From CAWGOF01 sp963824225 (GTDB taxonomy: Bacteria; Acidobacteriota; Polarisedimenticolia; Polarisedimenticolales; Polarisedimenticolaceae): DNA of 64,000 bases. Position 1 is the stretch's first letter, and each line of letters begins with the position of its first letter. The notes under the pieces are model-generated. The model was given only the letters and a program-made list of their open reading frames with translations. It did no database searches and was not told the origin of the DNA. The DNA lies in assembly GCA_963824225.1 (NCBI GenBank), contig CAWGOF010000002.1, forward strand, positions 558,001 to 622,000, in the 5' to 3' direction. A program made the position numbers and the translations under genes. This document shows, piece after piece, positions 27,553-37,492 of this stretch.

Positions 27553-27583
27553 GACTATAATTTAGACCATCAACCGAATCATG
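27544..27583. repeat. Direct repeats at the antitoxin promoter (possible operator)
   Basis: CCGAATCATG occurs at 27544-27553 and again at 27574-27583, exactly 30 bases apart, flanking an AT-rich core that includes TATAAT on the plus strand (27556-27561). The first copy overlaps the antitoxin start and the second touches its -35 box, as expected for an autoregulatory toxin-antitoxin operator. Confidence 0.4.
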
Positions 27584-27587
27584 TCGA
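27559..27587 (-). promoter_or_regulatory. Promoter of the toxin-antitoxin operon
   Basis: On the minus strand, TCGACA (27587-27582, five of six matches to TTGACA) and TAAATT (27564-27559) are spaced by 17 bases. The predicted start falls at the antitoxin ATG (27552), so the mRNA would be leaderless. Confidence 0.45.
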
Positions 27588-27628
27588 GGCAACACGATTC
27601 GCGTACTTTTCCGGCCGGAGGGCGGGAC

Positions 27629-28309
27629 ATGACGCAACGAGCGACGCTGCTGCTGCTCGCGGTGCTGACGAGCTCACCGGCTCTCGCCGAGACCGTGGAG
27701 CTCGAGGCCAGCGGGGACGCCACGCTGATCGAGGAGCCGGACGGCGTGCTGGCCAACGGCTCGGGACCTGCGTTCTTCGTCGGGCGCACGAACCTCGTGG
27801 ACAACAGCATCCGCCGCGCGCTCGTGCGGTTCGACGTCGCGGCGGTCGTCCCGCGGCAAGCGATCATCGAGAGCGCCGTCGTTCAGCTGTACCTCAACCC
27901 GAGCAACGCCGCGCCGCGCGTGATCCGTCTCCATCGCGCGCTCGCCGATTGGGGTGAGGGCCCCTCGTCTAGCGCCGGCGGATCGGGTGCGCTGGCCGAG
28001 CCTGGCGACGTCACCTGGCTCCATACGTTCTGGGACACCGAGTTCTGGATCCACGCCGGCGGACAGTTCGTCGGTCGGGTATCGGCCGAGCGCGAGGTCC
28101 TGGACACCGGCTACTTCACCTGGGACGACGAGCTGCTGAGCCAGGACGTGCGGCTGTGGCTCGCTGCTCCGCTGCACAACTTCGGCTGGATCGTCCTGGG
28201 GGACGAGACGACGCGTCAGACCGCGAAGGGGTTCGCCAGCCGCGAGGAGCCCGATCCAACGCGTCGTCCCATTCTGACCGTCACCTACCGCGTGCCACGT
28301 CCGAGCTAG
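27629..28309 (+). CDS. Secreted DNRLRE-domain protein
   Basis: This 226-residue exported protein has a signal peptide (about 1-20, cleavage after ALAE), followed by one DNRLRE/CBM96-like beta-sandwich: DATLIEEPDGVLANGSGPAFFVGR, RRALVRFDVAAVVP, LHRALADWGEG and a closing RRPILTVTY strand. Such domains bind carbohydrate or act as cell-surface modules; a catalytic role is not expected. The ATG at 27629 is preceded by GGAGGGCGGGA. The convergent multicopper-oxidase gene begins with the same domain type, and their stop codons overlap by four bases. Confidence 0.75.
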   Translation: MTQRATLLLLAVLTSSPALAETVELEASGDATLIEEPDGVLANGSGPAFFVGRTNLVDNSIRRALVRFDVAAVVPRQAIIESAVVQLYLNPSNAAPRVIRLHRALADWGEGPSSSAGGSGALAEPGDVTWLHTFWDTEFWIHAGGQFVGRVSAEREVLDTGYFTWDDELLSQDVRLWLAAPLHNFGWIVLGDETTRQTAKGFASREEPDPTRRPILTVTYRVPRPS

Positions 28310-31300
28310 GGACAGCCGTTGCCCGAGGCCGCGATCTCGCCGTCGCGGCTGCCGATCTGCGACGGTAATCCCGTGTCGTACGAGCCACCGGGCTGCGGTC
28401 GCAGGAGGTACCAGACGCCCTGGCCCGCGGCCGGCGACTCCGCGTGCAGCCAGGAACGTCTCGACCCGGTTGTTCGCCAGGCAAGTCTCGGTCACGGCTG
28501 CGGCGGCGAAGTCGCCGCCCGTCGCCCGCAGCGCCTGGAGGCTCCCGCGGACGACGTCGGCGCTCGATGCTCCGGCGATCGTGCCCCACCACAGCCGCGT
28601 CTTCTCGACGCGCAGCTCGACCTTCGACTGGAGCCCCGCGTCGGCGATCGACACGCTCGTGACGTCGCCGCGCACGATCACGCGGTCCCCACGCGCGCCC
28701 GCGCTGATCCCGGCGGCCTGGAGCGTCGCATCGGCGTTGATCGCCGCCGCGAGCGCGAGCGCGACCTGGGCCGGCGGTCTGACCCGGCGACGTGGTCACG
28801 GCGATCGCCCTCCCGGCGACGACGATCGTCACCGAGCCACCCGCGGCCGTGCCCGCGAGCCCGACGTACTCCTCGACGTCGCACGACGGGGCGCAGCCGT
28901 CCAGGCTGCTCAGGCCGCCGTCGTCGCACATCTCGGTCGGATCGACCGCGCCGTCGCCGCACAGGACCGTCTCGAACTGCCGCATCATCTCGTGGTCCTC
29001 GTGCTCGAGGATGTGGCAGTGGTACGCGTACTTGCCCTTGTAGTCCTCGAAGCGCGTGATCACGCGCAGGATCTGGTTCGGCGCGACGAGCGCGGTGTCC
29101 TTCCAGCCGTTCTCCTCGGCCGGCGGCGCCTGCGGGTTGCCGCTCGGGATGATCTCGCCGTCCGGCCCCTTGGTGAACCCGTCTCGGTCGAGGACCTGGA
29201 ACGCCACGAGGTGCATGTGCATCGGGTGCGACACGCCGGAGTCGTTGACGAAGCGCCAGATCTCGACCGTCCCCAGCTCCGGGTACTCCGTGATGTCGTG
29301 CCAGCCGAGGTCGTTGATCGTCCAGGGCTGGCGGCCGCAGCCGTCGTCGCCCGATCTCTTGAGCCGGAAGTCGCGGCGTGCGCGACCGCGGTCGCCGGGT
29401 CGATGTGCGAGATCGGTCGCAGGGTCGCGGGCAGCGCATCGGTGTCGCCCGTCGCGGCGATGACCCGGAACTTCATCACGTCGGTGACGTCGACGCTGCC
29501 GTTGGGGAACGGCGCCCCGGCGCCGTTCTCGAGCACGATCTCGTCGCCCGGTGCTCGAGCCGGCGAAGTTCGACGACACGTCGTACCGCTCCCCCGGCGC
29601 GATCGTCAGCTGGCCCACGCCGTTGACCGGTGCCTGCGAGCAGGCCCAGCTCGGTGCCGATCACGGTGAACGTCAGCGTGCCGCTCGGTGGCGAGAGCGC
29701 CAGCGTGTACACGCGGGACGTCGAGCCGTTCACGATGCGGAAGCGGTACTTGCCCTGCTTGACGTCGAGGTACGGCCAGACCTTGCCGTTGACCATGACC
29801 TTGTCGCCGAAGAAGTGGTCCTCCCAGACCGCCGGGTAGTTGAACGAGCCGTCGGGATTGAACTTGCGGTCCTGGATCACGAGCGGGATCTCGAACTCGC
29901 CCGCGGGCAGGTTGAGCGCGTCCTCGACCGCGTCGCGGAGGAAGTACAGACCGGCCAGACCCATGTATCACGTTGAGCCGCGTCACGCCGAGCGCATGGT
30001 CGTGGTACCAGAGGAACCCGGCCTGCTGGTTGTTCGGATAGACGTAGGGCACGGCCGGATCGCCCGGCTCGAACGTCCACTCGGGATAGCCGTCGACCGC
30101 CGCGGGAACGTGCCCGCCATGGAGGTGCGGCACGACCTTGGCCGCGTTCTCGGCGCCCATGATGCAGCTCGTATCGACCGCCAGGAAGTGCGAGGTGCGC
30201 AGCTGGCCCGTGCCGAACTCGCGCAGGTCGTTGATCCAGTTCACCGTCACCGGCTGGTCCGTGCGGGCCTCGATGACCGGGCCGAGGAACCCGGCACCCG
30301 TGCGTGCCGTCGTCGAAGCCCCAGACCGTCGTCGGTGCGGCAGCTCGCTGTGCAGCATGACCTGCGACTCCTCGATCGACAGGTCGTAGGTCGCGGCACC
30401 GCCCGCGGTGCCACTGACCGGCGTCGCGTCGGGCGGGATCGGAAGTGGGTCGACGAACGGCGTCGAGGACGATCGGGCATTCGACCTCGGCGCAGGTCGT
30501 GCTGTCGCCACGGTAGCCGCCGCCTGCGGCCACGCACGCTGACTGCGTCGCCTGCGTGCAGGTGCCGTTGCTGGCGCAGCACGCGCCGACCAGCACGACG
30601 GCACGGGTTCGGGCTGCACGTCGTGCCGTCGCCCTTGTACACCGCCGGGGGCACGCACGCTCCCGGCGCGGTCAGCGCGCACGTCGATCCGTTGCAGCAC
30701 GCGCCCTGGACCGTCTGCGGCGTGTAGTTGACGACGAGCCGCGGGCGGTTGTTGACCGTCGCGTTCTCGCGCGTCGCGAAGCGCTTCGCGGTCTGGATCT
30801 GCGTCTCCGTGCCGACGATGACCCAGCCGTGGTTCATGCGACGGCGTTCGTCGAGCCAGGCCTGGACGTCGGCGACCATCCCGGACGTCGAGCCCCACGT
30901 GTAGCTCGTGCCCGACCCTCCGACGGCGACCGTCGCGCTCGCGGTCAGCGCGTAGTCGCCGCCCTGAAGCGTCCAGAACTGGGTCGAGTAGAACGTGTGG
31001 CGCCAGGTCGCGTCGTTCGTCGTCGCGGGCTCGCCGCGCCCCTGCTGCGAGTTCCCGGTGTTCGAGGTGCCCTCGCCCCATTCCGACAGCGCGCGGTGCA
31101 GGCTGACGTTGAAGCTCGTGTTCTGCCCGACCTTGTCGCAGTACAGCGTGAGCTGCACGCTGTCGATCGTGGCTCCAGGCGGAATCGCGCCGGCGATGTC
31201 GAACTCGAGCACGGCGCGCCGCAGCGCGACGCGCGTTCCGGGACCCGGGTCGGCGTCCGCGTCCTTGACCTTGCCCGTGAACATGGTCGGGTCCCGCGCC

Positions 31301-31465
31301 GTCGCTTCGATCGGCGAAGCCGTCCGGCGCGATAGGCTCGTAGAGCGTGTTGTCCTTCACGGGCGTGAGCGTGACGGTCGCGCCTCGTGCGGGTGTGACC
31401 CCACCGAGCGCGGCGATCGATAGCACGGCGACAAGCGACAGACGCAGTCGTGAATGGTGCTGCAT
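28306..31465 (-). pseudogene. Secreted multicopper oxidase with DNRLRE domain, many frameshifts
   Basis: Reading across the three minus-strand frames gives one protein of about 1,050 residues: signal peptide (31465), DNRLRE domain, two small GACC...GDGTTC cysteine modules, then a cupredoxin oxidase. All four copper motifs are present (HLHGGH, WYHDHA, HPMHMH and HCHILEHEDHEM), followed by a CGDGAVDPTEMCDDGG repeat and a fibronectin-like C-terminal module ending GSRDGEIAASGNGCP. Frame changes are needed near 31290, 30600, 30465, 30345, 30295, 29968, 29633, 29548, 29380, 28785 and 28447. Conserved motifs survive on both sides of each break, so sequencing indels are as likely as true decay. Laccase or metal-oxidase activity is inferred. 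Confidence 0.7.
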
Positions 31466-31669
31466 GGCATCCCCTCCGAGCCGGACGTTCCGCCCAGAGA
31501 GACAGCAAGGTCAGTGCCACGCTGCGCCTCGATCGGCGCAGCGATTGCTCCACGTGGCAGGTGGTCATCTCACGCTGCTTGCGTGAGCACACGCACGGTG
31601 CGCGTCGCGACTCGCGTTCCTTCCCGTGTACCATGGCGCGCCGCCGATCGGGCCCGCAGGAGAACGCCT

Positions 31670-33061
31670 ATGGACCAGGACGCGCGACTCACGAGATGGC
31701 TGCTCGGCGCCGCCTCCGGTCTGGCCGTTCTGTGCCTGACCCTCGGCAGCTACATCGTGTGGACCAAGACCTCGGGCGTCCGCTGGGAAACCCTCTCGGT
31801 CCGCGAGCGGCTCGCGCTCGTCGACCAGATGCAGCGCACCTCGCCCGCCGTGTTTCGGGAGTTCCCGTTCTCCGGCTCGCCGGGCTTCTATCACATGGTG
31901 CCCGGAAGGCAGTACGAGCATGTCCTCGGGGCGACGTTCACGACGAACGAGCTGGGCTTCCGCGCTCCCGTGGGCGCCGTGCCGAGCGGAGTCAAGCGCG
32001 TCGTCATCGCGGGCGACTCCTGGACGTTCGGACCGTTCGTGCCGTCCGAGGAGACGTGGGGCGGCCAGCTCGAGCGCATGCTGAACCAGGGCGGCGCGCG
32101 CTGGCAGGTCTACAACCTGTCGATGAGCGGCTGGAACGCCGGGAACCTCCTCGCCGCGCTGCAGCAGCTTCTGCCCGTCGTGCGTCCCGACCTCGTGATC
32201 GTCTGCCCCACGCCGAACGACATCGACGATCGGTTCGCCGTGAGGGACGGGCAGCTCGTGACGCAGGGCTTTGCCTCCCAGGCGATCTTCCGCCACTCCT
32301 ATTCGACCGAGAGACGCTGGATCGATGTGCTGCGGCAGATGAATCGAGAGCTCGATCGGATCGAGGCCCGCGGCATCCCGACGCTGACCTACTTCCTCGC
32401 TGACTGGGAAGGGCTGTCACCGTACTACGCGAAGCTCGCTGACTTCCGGCCGCGCTACATCGCGCAGCCGCCGGACTACCTGAAGGGCGAGCACCGCCTG
32501 CCGGGCTCGATCGACCCCGGCGAGCATCCGACCGTCGCCGGACACCGCTTGATCGCGAGCTACCTGTTCAACGCGCTGATCGCGGCGCAGCTCGTCGACG
32601 GCGAGCCGGTCGAGCTCGACCGCGCGATCGACTTCCCGGGACAGACCTACGATCCGGCGTTCGTCCGAGGCAAGCTCGCCGACGCACGGAAGAACGCGAT
32701 CGAGAACCTCGGCCCGCTGATGTTCGGGGTCGATCCCGACTTCATGCTCGATCGCGGGATCTACAGCTTCCCCGCGCCGGCCGGGCAAACCACCGTGCGC
32801 GTCACGCTCGGTCTGATCGACGAGCCCTGGCTCTACCCACTCGACGTCGAGATCCGGCTCGAGGCCGACGAGCCCGTGGTCGAGACCCGGCATCTGGCGT
32901 CCTTCGTCGACGGCGGCGTGACGATCGAGCTCGCGCGCCCGGAATCGGTACGCGACTACGACTTCGTCGATCTGACCCTGCATGCGAGCCGCACGACGTT
33001 CCGACGCGACCGCGGCCTCGCCGTGTCGATGCGTCATCCGCAGGTCGAGATTCGGCCCTGA
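31670..33061 (+). CDS. Membrane-anchored SGNH/GDSL-family hydrolase
   Basis: This 463-residue protein has an N-terminal hydrophobic anchor (about 9-30) and an SGNH fold. Block I is VVIAGDSWTFG with nucleophile Ser117, Asn and Gly occur in SMSGWNAGN, block III is PTPNDIDD, and the catalytic Asp-His are in SIDPGEHPTVAGH (Asp282, His286). The C-terminal 120 residues form an extra beta-rich domain with no recognised family. Many such membrane SGNH proteins act on acylated cell-surface sugars. The ATG at 31670 follows CAGGAGA. It is divergent from the oxidase gene. Confidence 0.78.
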   Translation: MDQDARLTRWLLGAASGLAVLCLTLGSYIVWTKTSGVRWETLSVRERLALVDQMQRTSPAVFREFPFSGSPGFYHMVPGRQYEHVLGATFTTNELGFRAPVGAVPSGVKRVVIAGDSWTFGPFVPSEETWGGQLERMLNQGGARWQVYNLSMSGWNAGNLLAALQQLLPVVRPDLVIVCPTPNDIDDRFAVRDGQLVTQGFASQAIFRHSYSTERRWIDVLRQMNRELDRIEARGIPTLTYFLADWEGLSPYYAKLADFRPRYIAQPPDYLKGEHRLPGSIDPGEHPTVAGHRLIASYLFNALIAAQLVDGEPVELDRAIDFPGQTYDPAFVRGKLADARKNAIENLGPLMFGVDPDFMLDRGIYSFPAPAGQTTVRVTLGLIDEPWLYPLDVEIRLEADEPVVETRHLASFVDGGVTIELARPESVRDYDFVDLTLHASRTTFRRDRGLAVSMRHPQVEIRP

Positions 33062-33141
33062 CCGCCCGTTGCAAGGAGCGGCGCGAAGGCGTAGCCTGGC
33101 CATCCTGGTTTCATGGGATTCCACGAAAGGAAGGGTCGTGT

Positions 33142-33825
33142 ATGCGTCAGATGTCAGGTCGGATTCTGCTCCTGTGCGTGGTCGCGACGGTGCTCGGAAC
33201 GGGCGGCGCGGTATCGGCGGCCGAGCAAAGCGATCGTACGGGGCACTGGGAGTTCACGCTGCCCGTGCGCTACGTGAACGGCGAGGTGCTGGATTTCGAA
33301 GGCGGAACGACGATCGACCTCAACAGCGATCTCGGCTGGGGCTTCGGCTTCGGCTACAACATGAGCGAGGCGCTGAACCTGAACTTCGAGTTCTCCTGGC
33401 TGAACGCGAACTACCGCGTCGATTTCGCGAGCGCCGACTTCCCGCCGGGACCGAGCGTTTCGGCCACGGGCAACCTGGACGTGGGCAGCACGCAGATCAG
33501 CGCGAATTACAACATCCTGCCCAAGACGATCACCCCGTACATCTCGGGCACGATCGGCTGGAACTGGATCGACTCGAACATCCCGACCGGTCCGCCGCAG
33601 ACCGGCTGCTGGTGGGATCCGTGGTACGGCCAGATCTGCACGACGTACCAGGACACGGCGAGCGAGACCGGCTTCCTCTATGGACTCGGCGCCGGGGTGC
33701 GCATCGAGCCCAAGCCGACGTTCTTCTTCCGCGTCGGCGTGAACAACAACTGGCAGGATTTCGGCAGCTACTCGAGCTCGCCGGACTTCCTGTCCTACCG
33801 CATGGAGCTGGGCTGGAAGTTCTGA
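33142..33825 (+). CDS. Outer-membrane beta-barrel protein (OmpW/OmpA-barrel-like)
   Basis: This 227-residue protein has a signal peptide (about 1-26, cleavage near VSAAE) followed by alternating hydrophobic/polar strands (GWGFGFGYNMSEALNLNFEFSW, QISANYNILPKTITPYISGT, FFFRVGVNNNWQDFG) and a terminal Phe (LGWKF), the usual Bam recognition signal. It is likely an eight-stranded barrel. No specific function is readable. The ribosome site AAAGGAAGGG precedes the ATG at 33142. It converges with rpiA with 6 bases between stops. Confidence 0.8.
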   Translation: MRQMSGRILLLCVVATVLGTGGAVSAAEQSDRTGHWEFTLPVRYVNGEVLDFEGGTTIDLNSDLGWGFGFGYNMSEALNLNFEFSWLNANYRVDFASADFPPGPSVSATGNLDVGSTQISANYNILPKTITPYISGTIGWNWIDSNIPTGPPQTGCWWDPWYGQICTTYQDTASETGFLYGLGAGVRIEPKPTFFFRVGVNNNWQDFGSYSSSPDFLSYRMELGWKF

Positions 33826-33831
33826 CGCGCA

Positions 33832-34485
33832 TCACACCTCCTCCACGCCGTCGGCGGTGCCGATGAGCAGGCGGTCGGCGGGGCGCCGGCAGAAGAGTCC
33901 GTTCGTCACGACGCCGGGGATCTGGTTCAGCGCCTCCTCCATCGCCCGCGGATCGCCGAGCGGGAGGTCGTGGACATCGAGGATGCGGTGGCCGTTGTCG
34001 GTGACGAAGCCATCGCGCTCGACCACACGTCCGCCGAGCTCCTCGATCTCTCGGGCCACGAGCGGTAGCGCGAGCTCGATCACCTCGACCGGCAGCGGGA
34101 ACTTGCCGAGCGTCGTCACGATCTTCGCGTCGTCGAGGATGCACAGGAAGCGCTCGCTGGCCTGGGCCAGGATCTTCTCGCGGGTCAGCGCGCCGCCGCC
34201 GCCCTTGATCAGCTCGCGGCGCCGTGTCGCCTCGTCGGCCCCGTCGACGTAGAGCGCGAGGCGCCCCGCTTCGGCGAGATCGACGAGCGGGATCTCGATC
34301 GCCCGCAGCCGCTCGGCCGTCGCGCGCGAGCTCGGCACGGCGCCGCGCACCCTGTCGCGCAGCGCGGCCAGGCCGTCGATGAAATGGTTCGTGGTCGTGC
34401 CGGTCCCCACGCCGACGATCTGCCCCGCCTCGATCTGCTCGAGCGCCGCCTGTGCGGCACGCCGCTTCTTCTCGTCCTGCGTCAT
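33832..34485 (-). CDS. rpiA: Ribose-5-phosphate isomerase A
   Basis: This 217-residue enzyme interconverts ribose-5-phosphate and ribulose-5-phosphate in the pentose phosphate pathway. Family landmarks are complete: the phosphate loop GVGTGTTTNHF (27-31), DGADE (81-85) with the two catalytic Asp, KGGGGALTREK with Lys94 and the general base Glu103, and KFPLPVEVI. The length matches RpiA. It starts 9 bases after the stop of the receiver/PEP-synthase-like gene and shares its transcript. With the transketolase elsewhere in the window it supports a non-oxidative pentose phosphate branch. Confidence 0.94.
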   Translation of the reverse strand: MTQDEKKRRAAQAALEQIEAGQIVGVGTGTTTNHFIDGLAALRDRVRGAVPSSRATAERLRAIEIPLVDLAEAGRLALYVDGADEATRRRELIKGGGGALTREKILAQASERFLCILDDAKIVTTLGKFPLPVEVIELALPLVAREIEELGGRVVERDGFVTDNGHRILDVHDLPLGDPRAMEEALNQIPGVVTNGLFCRRPADRLLIGTADGVEEV

Positions 34486-34493
34486 CTCTCCCC

Positions 34494-37445
34494 TCAGGGC
34501 TTGAGGATCACCCCTTCGCCCGTCTTGCCGCTGATCTTGACCGTCAGCGGCGCCGCGAGCCGCACGTGGCGCACGAAGCCCGTGTCACCGACCGCCGGCT
34601 GCGCCGCGAGCCATTCCCAATCCACGTACCCCTCGCCGATCTGCGGGTTCACCGTGAAGTAGCCGACGTTGCACGACGTCAGGTTCTGGAAGAAGTGCGT
34701 ACCCTGCGACGGTGTCACGCGGAAGTCCTTGAACCCGGCCTCGACGATCACCCGTGCTCCGGCGATCTGGTTCCACGTCACCGGGATCCCGAGGTGCCGG
34801 TCGAGCGAGCCCCAGCGGCCGACGCCGATCAGCAGGTACGGAACGCCCCGACTCTGCAGCGCCGCGTTCAGCCGCGCCACCTCGAGCGCGATCTCGACGC
34901 TCTTCGCGCGGTCGAACCGCTCGGGGTCGGCCACCACGACGTCGCGAATCCCGCTGATCTTGCCGTGGCCCAGGACGATGTTGCTGCGGCACACGACGTC
35001 GGACGAGCGCACGTGACCGATCTCGAGCTCCTCGTGCACGGTGGCCAGGTTGAGCGGCCGCAGCTGCAAGAAGCCGAACTCCGGCCGCCCACCGTCCCGC
35101 GGCAGACTCGCCGCGAACTCGATCTCCACGTCGCCCTGCGTTCCGACCTTCCCGATCTCGAGCACCGTGTGCACGAGGTCGGCCAGGGGGAACGCGTCGT
35201 GCTTGAGCATCGACGCGAAGCTCACCAGGCGTACGCCAGGGCGCGACACGCCGTCCGACACCGCGTCGTTGTCCGGCGAGTAGGTCGATCCGAGGAGCGC
35301 GAGCACGCCGTCGGCCTCCGCCGTGTCGAGGCCGTGCCGCGTCAGCTCCGCCCCCTCCTCGCCCGTCGCCCCGTCCGCGCGGCCGAGCTCGAGGGCCCAG
35401 AACTCGCGCTGCGAGTTCTCGAGCACGTCGTCGAGCGAGGCGAAGCTCGGCGCGCACCGCGGATGGCGCGGCGAGAAGCGCATGCACGGCGAGCCATCGA
35501 CGACGGCCCGGCCGAGCCCCAGCGCGACCGCGGCCACGCCGTCGTCGGCCCGCGCGGGCGGCGTGGGATAGAAGTCGTGCGAGCGCGCGACGCCGGAGAA
35601 ATCGGGGTAGAACCGCCCGCCGCGCGGGCTCCCGACGATGCGCTGGAGGATCACGGCCATCTTCTCTTCCTCGAGCCGGAACTGCGTCATGGCCAGGAAC
35701 GACTTGGCCCGCCGCGAGAACGTCGACGCGTACACGCGCTTGATCGCCGAGACGAGCTGGGCCAGCCGCTCGTCGACCGATCCGAGGTTCGGGATCATCA
35801 CCGTGCGGTACACGCCGGCGAACGGCTGGCTCGGCGAGTCCTCGAGCAGGCCCGACGATCGGACGGCCAGGGGCCCGGTCACGTGACGCACGACGACCTC
35901 GAGGTCGCGCCGCGCGGCCTCGGGAAGCGGCGCCTCGAGGAACCGGCGCTCGATCTCGGCCTCGGGGGTCGGATCGAGGGCCAGCGTGGCGAGGCGATTC
36001 GACTCCATGAACTCGTCGAACACGTCGGTCGCCAGGACGACGGCCTGCGGGACGACGACCGAGATCTCGGGAAACCGCGCGTCGACGTCCGACTCGCGCA
36101 GCAGCCGATTGGCGAACGCGAGCCCGCGAGCCTTGCCTCCGAGCGAGCCGCCGCCGATGCGCGTGATGCTCGCCGAGCCGTCGAACCGCGAGCGGTCGAA
36201 GTCCGCGACGACCGCGCGGTCGCGGTCGAGCCGGTACTGCGTGATCGAGCGGATCAGGTCCTGCCGCAGGTGCTCGAGGCTTTGGAAGTCGGCGACCTTG
36301 CGCGGGCGCAGCTTGTCCGCCAGCGCGAACTCCGTACGCGCCTTGAGCCACATCGAGAAGTGGTTGCGCTCGCCGTGGAACGCGATGCTCTCGGCCGGTA
36401 CGCTGCGCAGCTTCTCGACGAGCGAGGGCAGGTCCTTGGCCCGCGCGATCTCCGTCCCGTCCGGCGTGCGGAACACGAAGTCGCCGAAACCGAACAGGTC
36501 GACCAGCACCTGCCGCAGCCGGTGCAGCAGGACCGGCGATCCCTTGAGCAGGAAGTCGGCCTTCAGCCGCTCGGCTTCGGCCTGGTTCTCCGGGATGCTC
36601 GACTGCAGCACGATCGGAACGTCGGGGCGCACGCGGCGCACGCGCTCGGCCAGCTCGGCGCCGGCGCTGCGATCGATCCGGCCGTCCTTCGGGAACTCGA
36701 AGTCCGACAGGATCCCCAGGATGTTGTCGCTGTACGCGTCGAAATGGGCCCACGCCTCCTCGAACGTCTCGCACAGCACGATCTTCGGCCGTGCGCGCAT
36801 GCGCAGCATCTTCTGCGACAGGTTCAGCCCCTCGGTGATCAGGCTCTCCGTGTGCCGCGTCAGCTCGGCGTAGATCACCGGGAGGAACGACGAGTAGAAC
36901 CGGATGTTGTCCTCGACGACGAGGATCGCCGGCACGCCCATCCGGCCCGTGTCGTGGGCCACGTTTTGCTGGTCCTCGACGCTCTTGACGATCGCCAGGA
37001 GCACTCTGACGTCCCCCTGCCACAGGAACACGCGCGTCAGGTGCCCGCGGCCGTGGCGCGCCAGGAAGTCGGTCAGCTCGCGGTTGTCGTACGCCAGGAG
37101 CACGACCGGCAGGTCGAGCCCCGCGGCGCGCACGCGCGTCGCCAGCTCGCCGGCGTGCATGTCGCCGACCTGCACGGAGGCCACGATCATGTCGAACCGC
37201 GGGTCGGTCGTGGCCAGGGCGAGCGCCTCGGCGCCGCTCGACACGCGAACGATGTCCGGGTTGTGGGTCAGGTTCAGTTCGAGGAACTGGCGCAGCAGCG
37301 CCTCGTTCAGGTGCCCGTCCTCGGTCAGGATGAACGAGTCGTACAGGCTGGACACGAGCAGGATGTGCTGCACCCGGCTGCGCATCAGGTCGTGGAACCG
37401 CGGGCGCAGGATCGGACCGTACAGATCGGGCTGGCTCGGGCTCAT
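34494..37445 (-). CDS. Receiver-domain / PEP-synthase N-terminal domain hybrid
   Basis: This is a 983-residue cytoplasmic protein. Residues 25-160 look like a degenerate receiver (no acidic pair, no phospho-Asp). Residues 172-312 form a second receiver with canonical residues: Asp179, Asp248 in ILSDFEFP, Ser282 and Lys301. After a spacer, residues about 425-800 match the ATP-binding PPDK_N domain of phosphoenolpyruvate synthase (SLGGKARGLAFANRLL, ITRIGGG, GPLAVRSSGLLEDS, FGFLQLRPL). The phospho-histidine and PEP-binding domains are missing, so it cannot be a complete PEP synthase. It may phosphorylate a partner or be a phosphorylation-controlled regulator. TAGAAT precedes it, and rpiA follows. 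Confidence 0.8.
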   Translation of the reverse strand: MSPSQPDLYGPILRPRFHDLMRSRVQHILLVSSLYDSFILTEDGHLNEALLRQFLELNLTHNPDIVRVSSGAEALALATTDPRFDMIVASVQVGDMHAGELATRVRAAGLDLPVVLLAYDNRELTDFLARHGRGHLTRVFLWQGDVRVLLAIVKSVEDQQNVAHDTGRMGVPAILVVEDNIRFYSSFLPVIYAELTRHTESLITEGLNLSQKMLRMRARPKIVLCETFEEAWAHFDAYSDNILGILSDFEFPKDGRIDRSAGAELAERVRRVRPDVPIVLQSSIPENQAEAERLKADFLLKGSPVLLHRLRQVLVDLFGFGDFVFRTPDGTEIARAKDLPSLVEKLRSVPAESIAFHGERNHFSMWLKARTEFALADKLRPRKVADFQSLEHLRQDLIRSITQYRLDRDRAVVADFDRSRFDGSASITRIGGGSLGGKARGLAFANRLLRESDVDARFPEISVVVPQAVVLATDVFDEFMESNRLATLALDPTPEAEIERRFLEAPLPEAARRDLEVVVRHVTGPLAVRSSGLLEDSPSQPFAGVYRTVMIPNLGSVDERLAQLVSAIKRVYASTFSRRAKSFLAMTQFRLEEEKMAVILQRIVGSPRGGRFYPDFSGVARSHDFYPTPPARADDGVAAVALGLGRAVVDGSPCMRFSPRHPRCAPSFASLDDVLENSQREFWALELGRADGATGEEGAELTRHGLDTAEADGVLALLGSTYSPDNDAVSDGVSRPGVRLVSFASMLKHDAFPLADLVHTVLEIGKVGTQGDVEIEFAASLPRDGGRPEFGFLQLRPLNLATVHEELEIGHVRSSDVVCRSNIVLGHGKISGIRDVVVADPERFDRAKSVEIALEVARLNAALQSRGVPYLLIGVGRWGSLDRHLGIPVTWNQIAGARVIVEAGFKDFRVTPSQGTHFFQNLTSCNVGYFTVNPQIGEGYVDWEWLAAQPAVGDTGFVRHVRLAAPLTVKISGKTGEGVILKP

Positions 37446-37492
37446 CGTCGCCGCTCCGTCCCGATTCTAGATCGAACCGCGGTGACGCCGCG

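Noticed and set aside
28306..31465. Programmed ribosomal frameshifting in the copper oxidase gene
   Set aside because: About 11 shifts in both directions without slippery sequences are far beyond any known programmed case.
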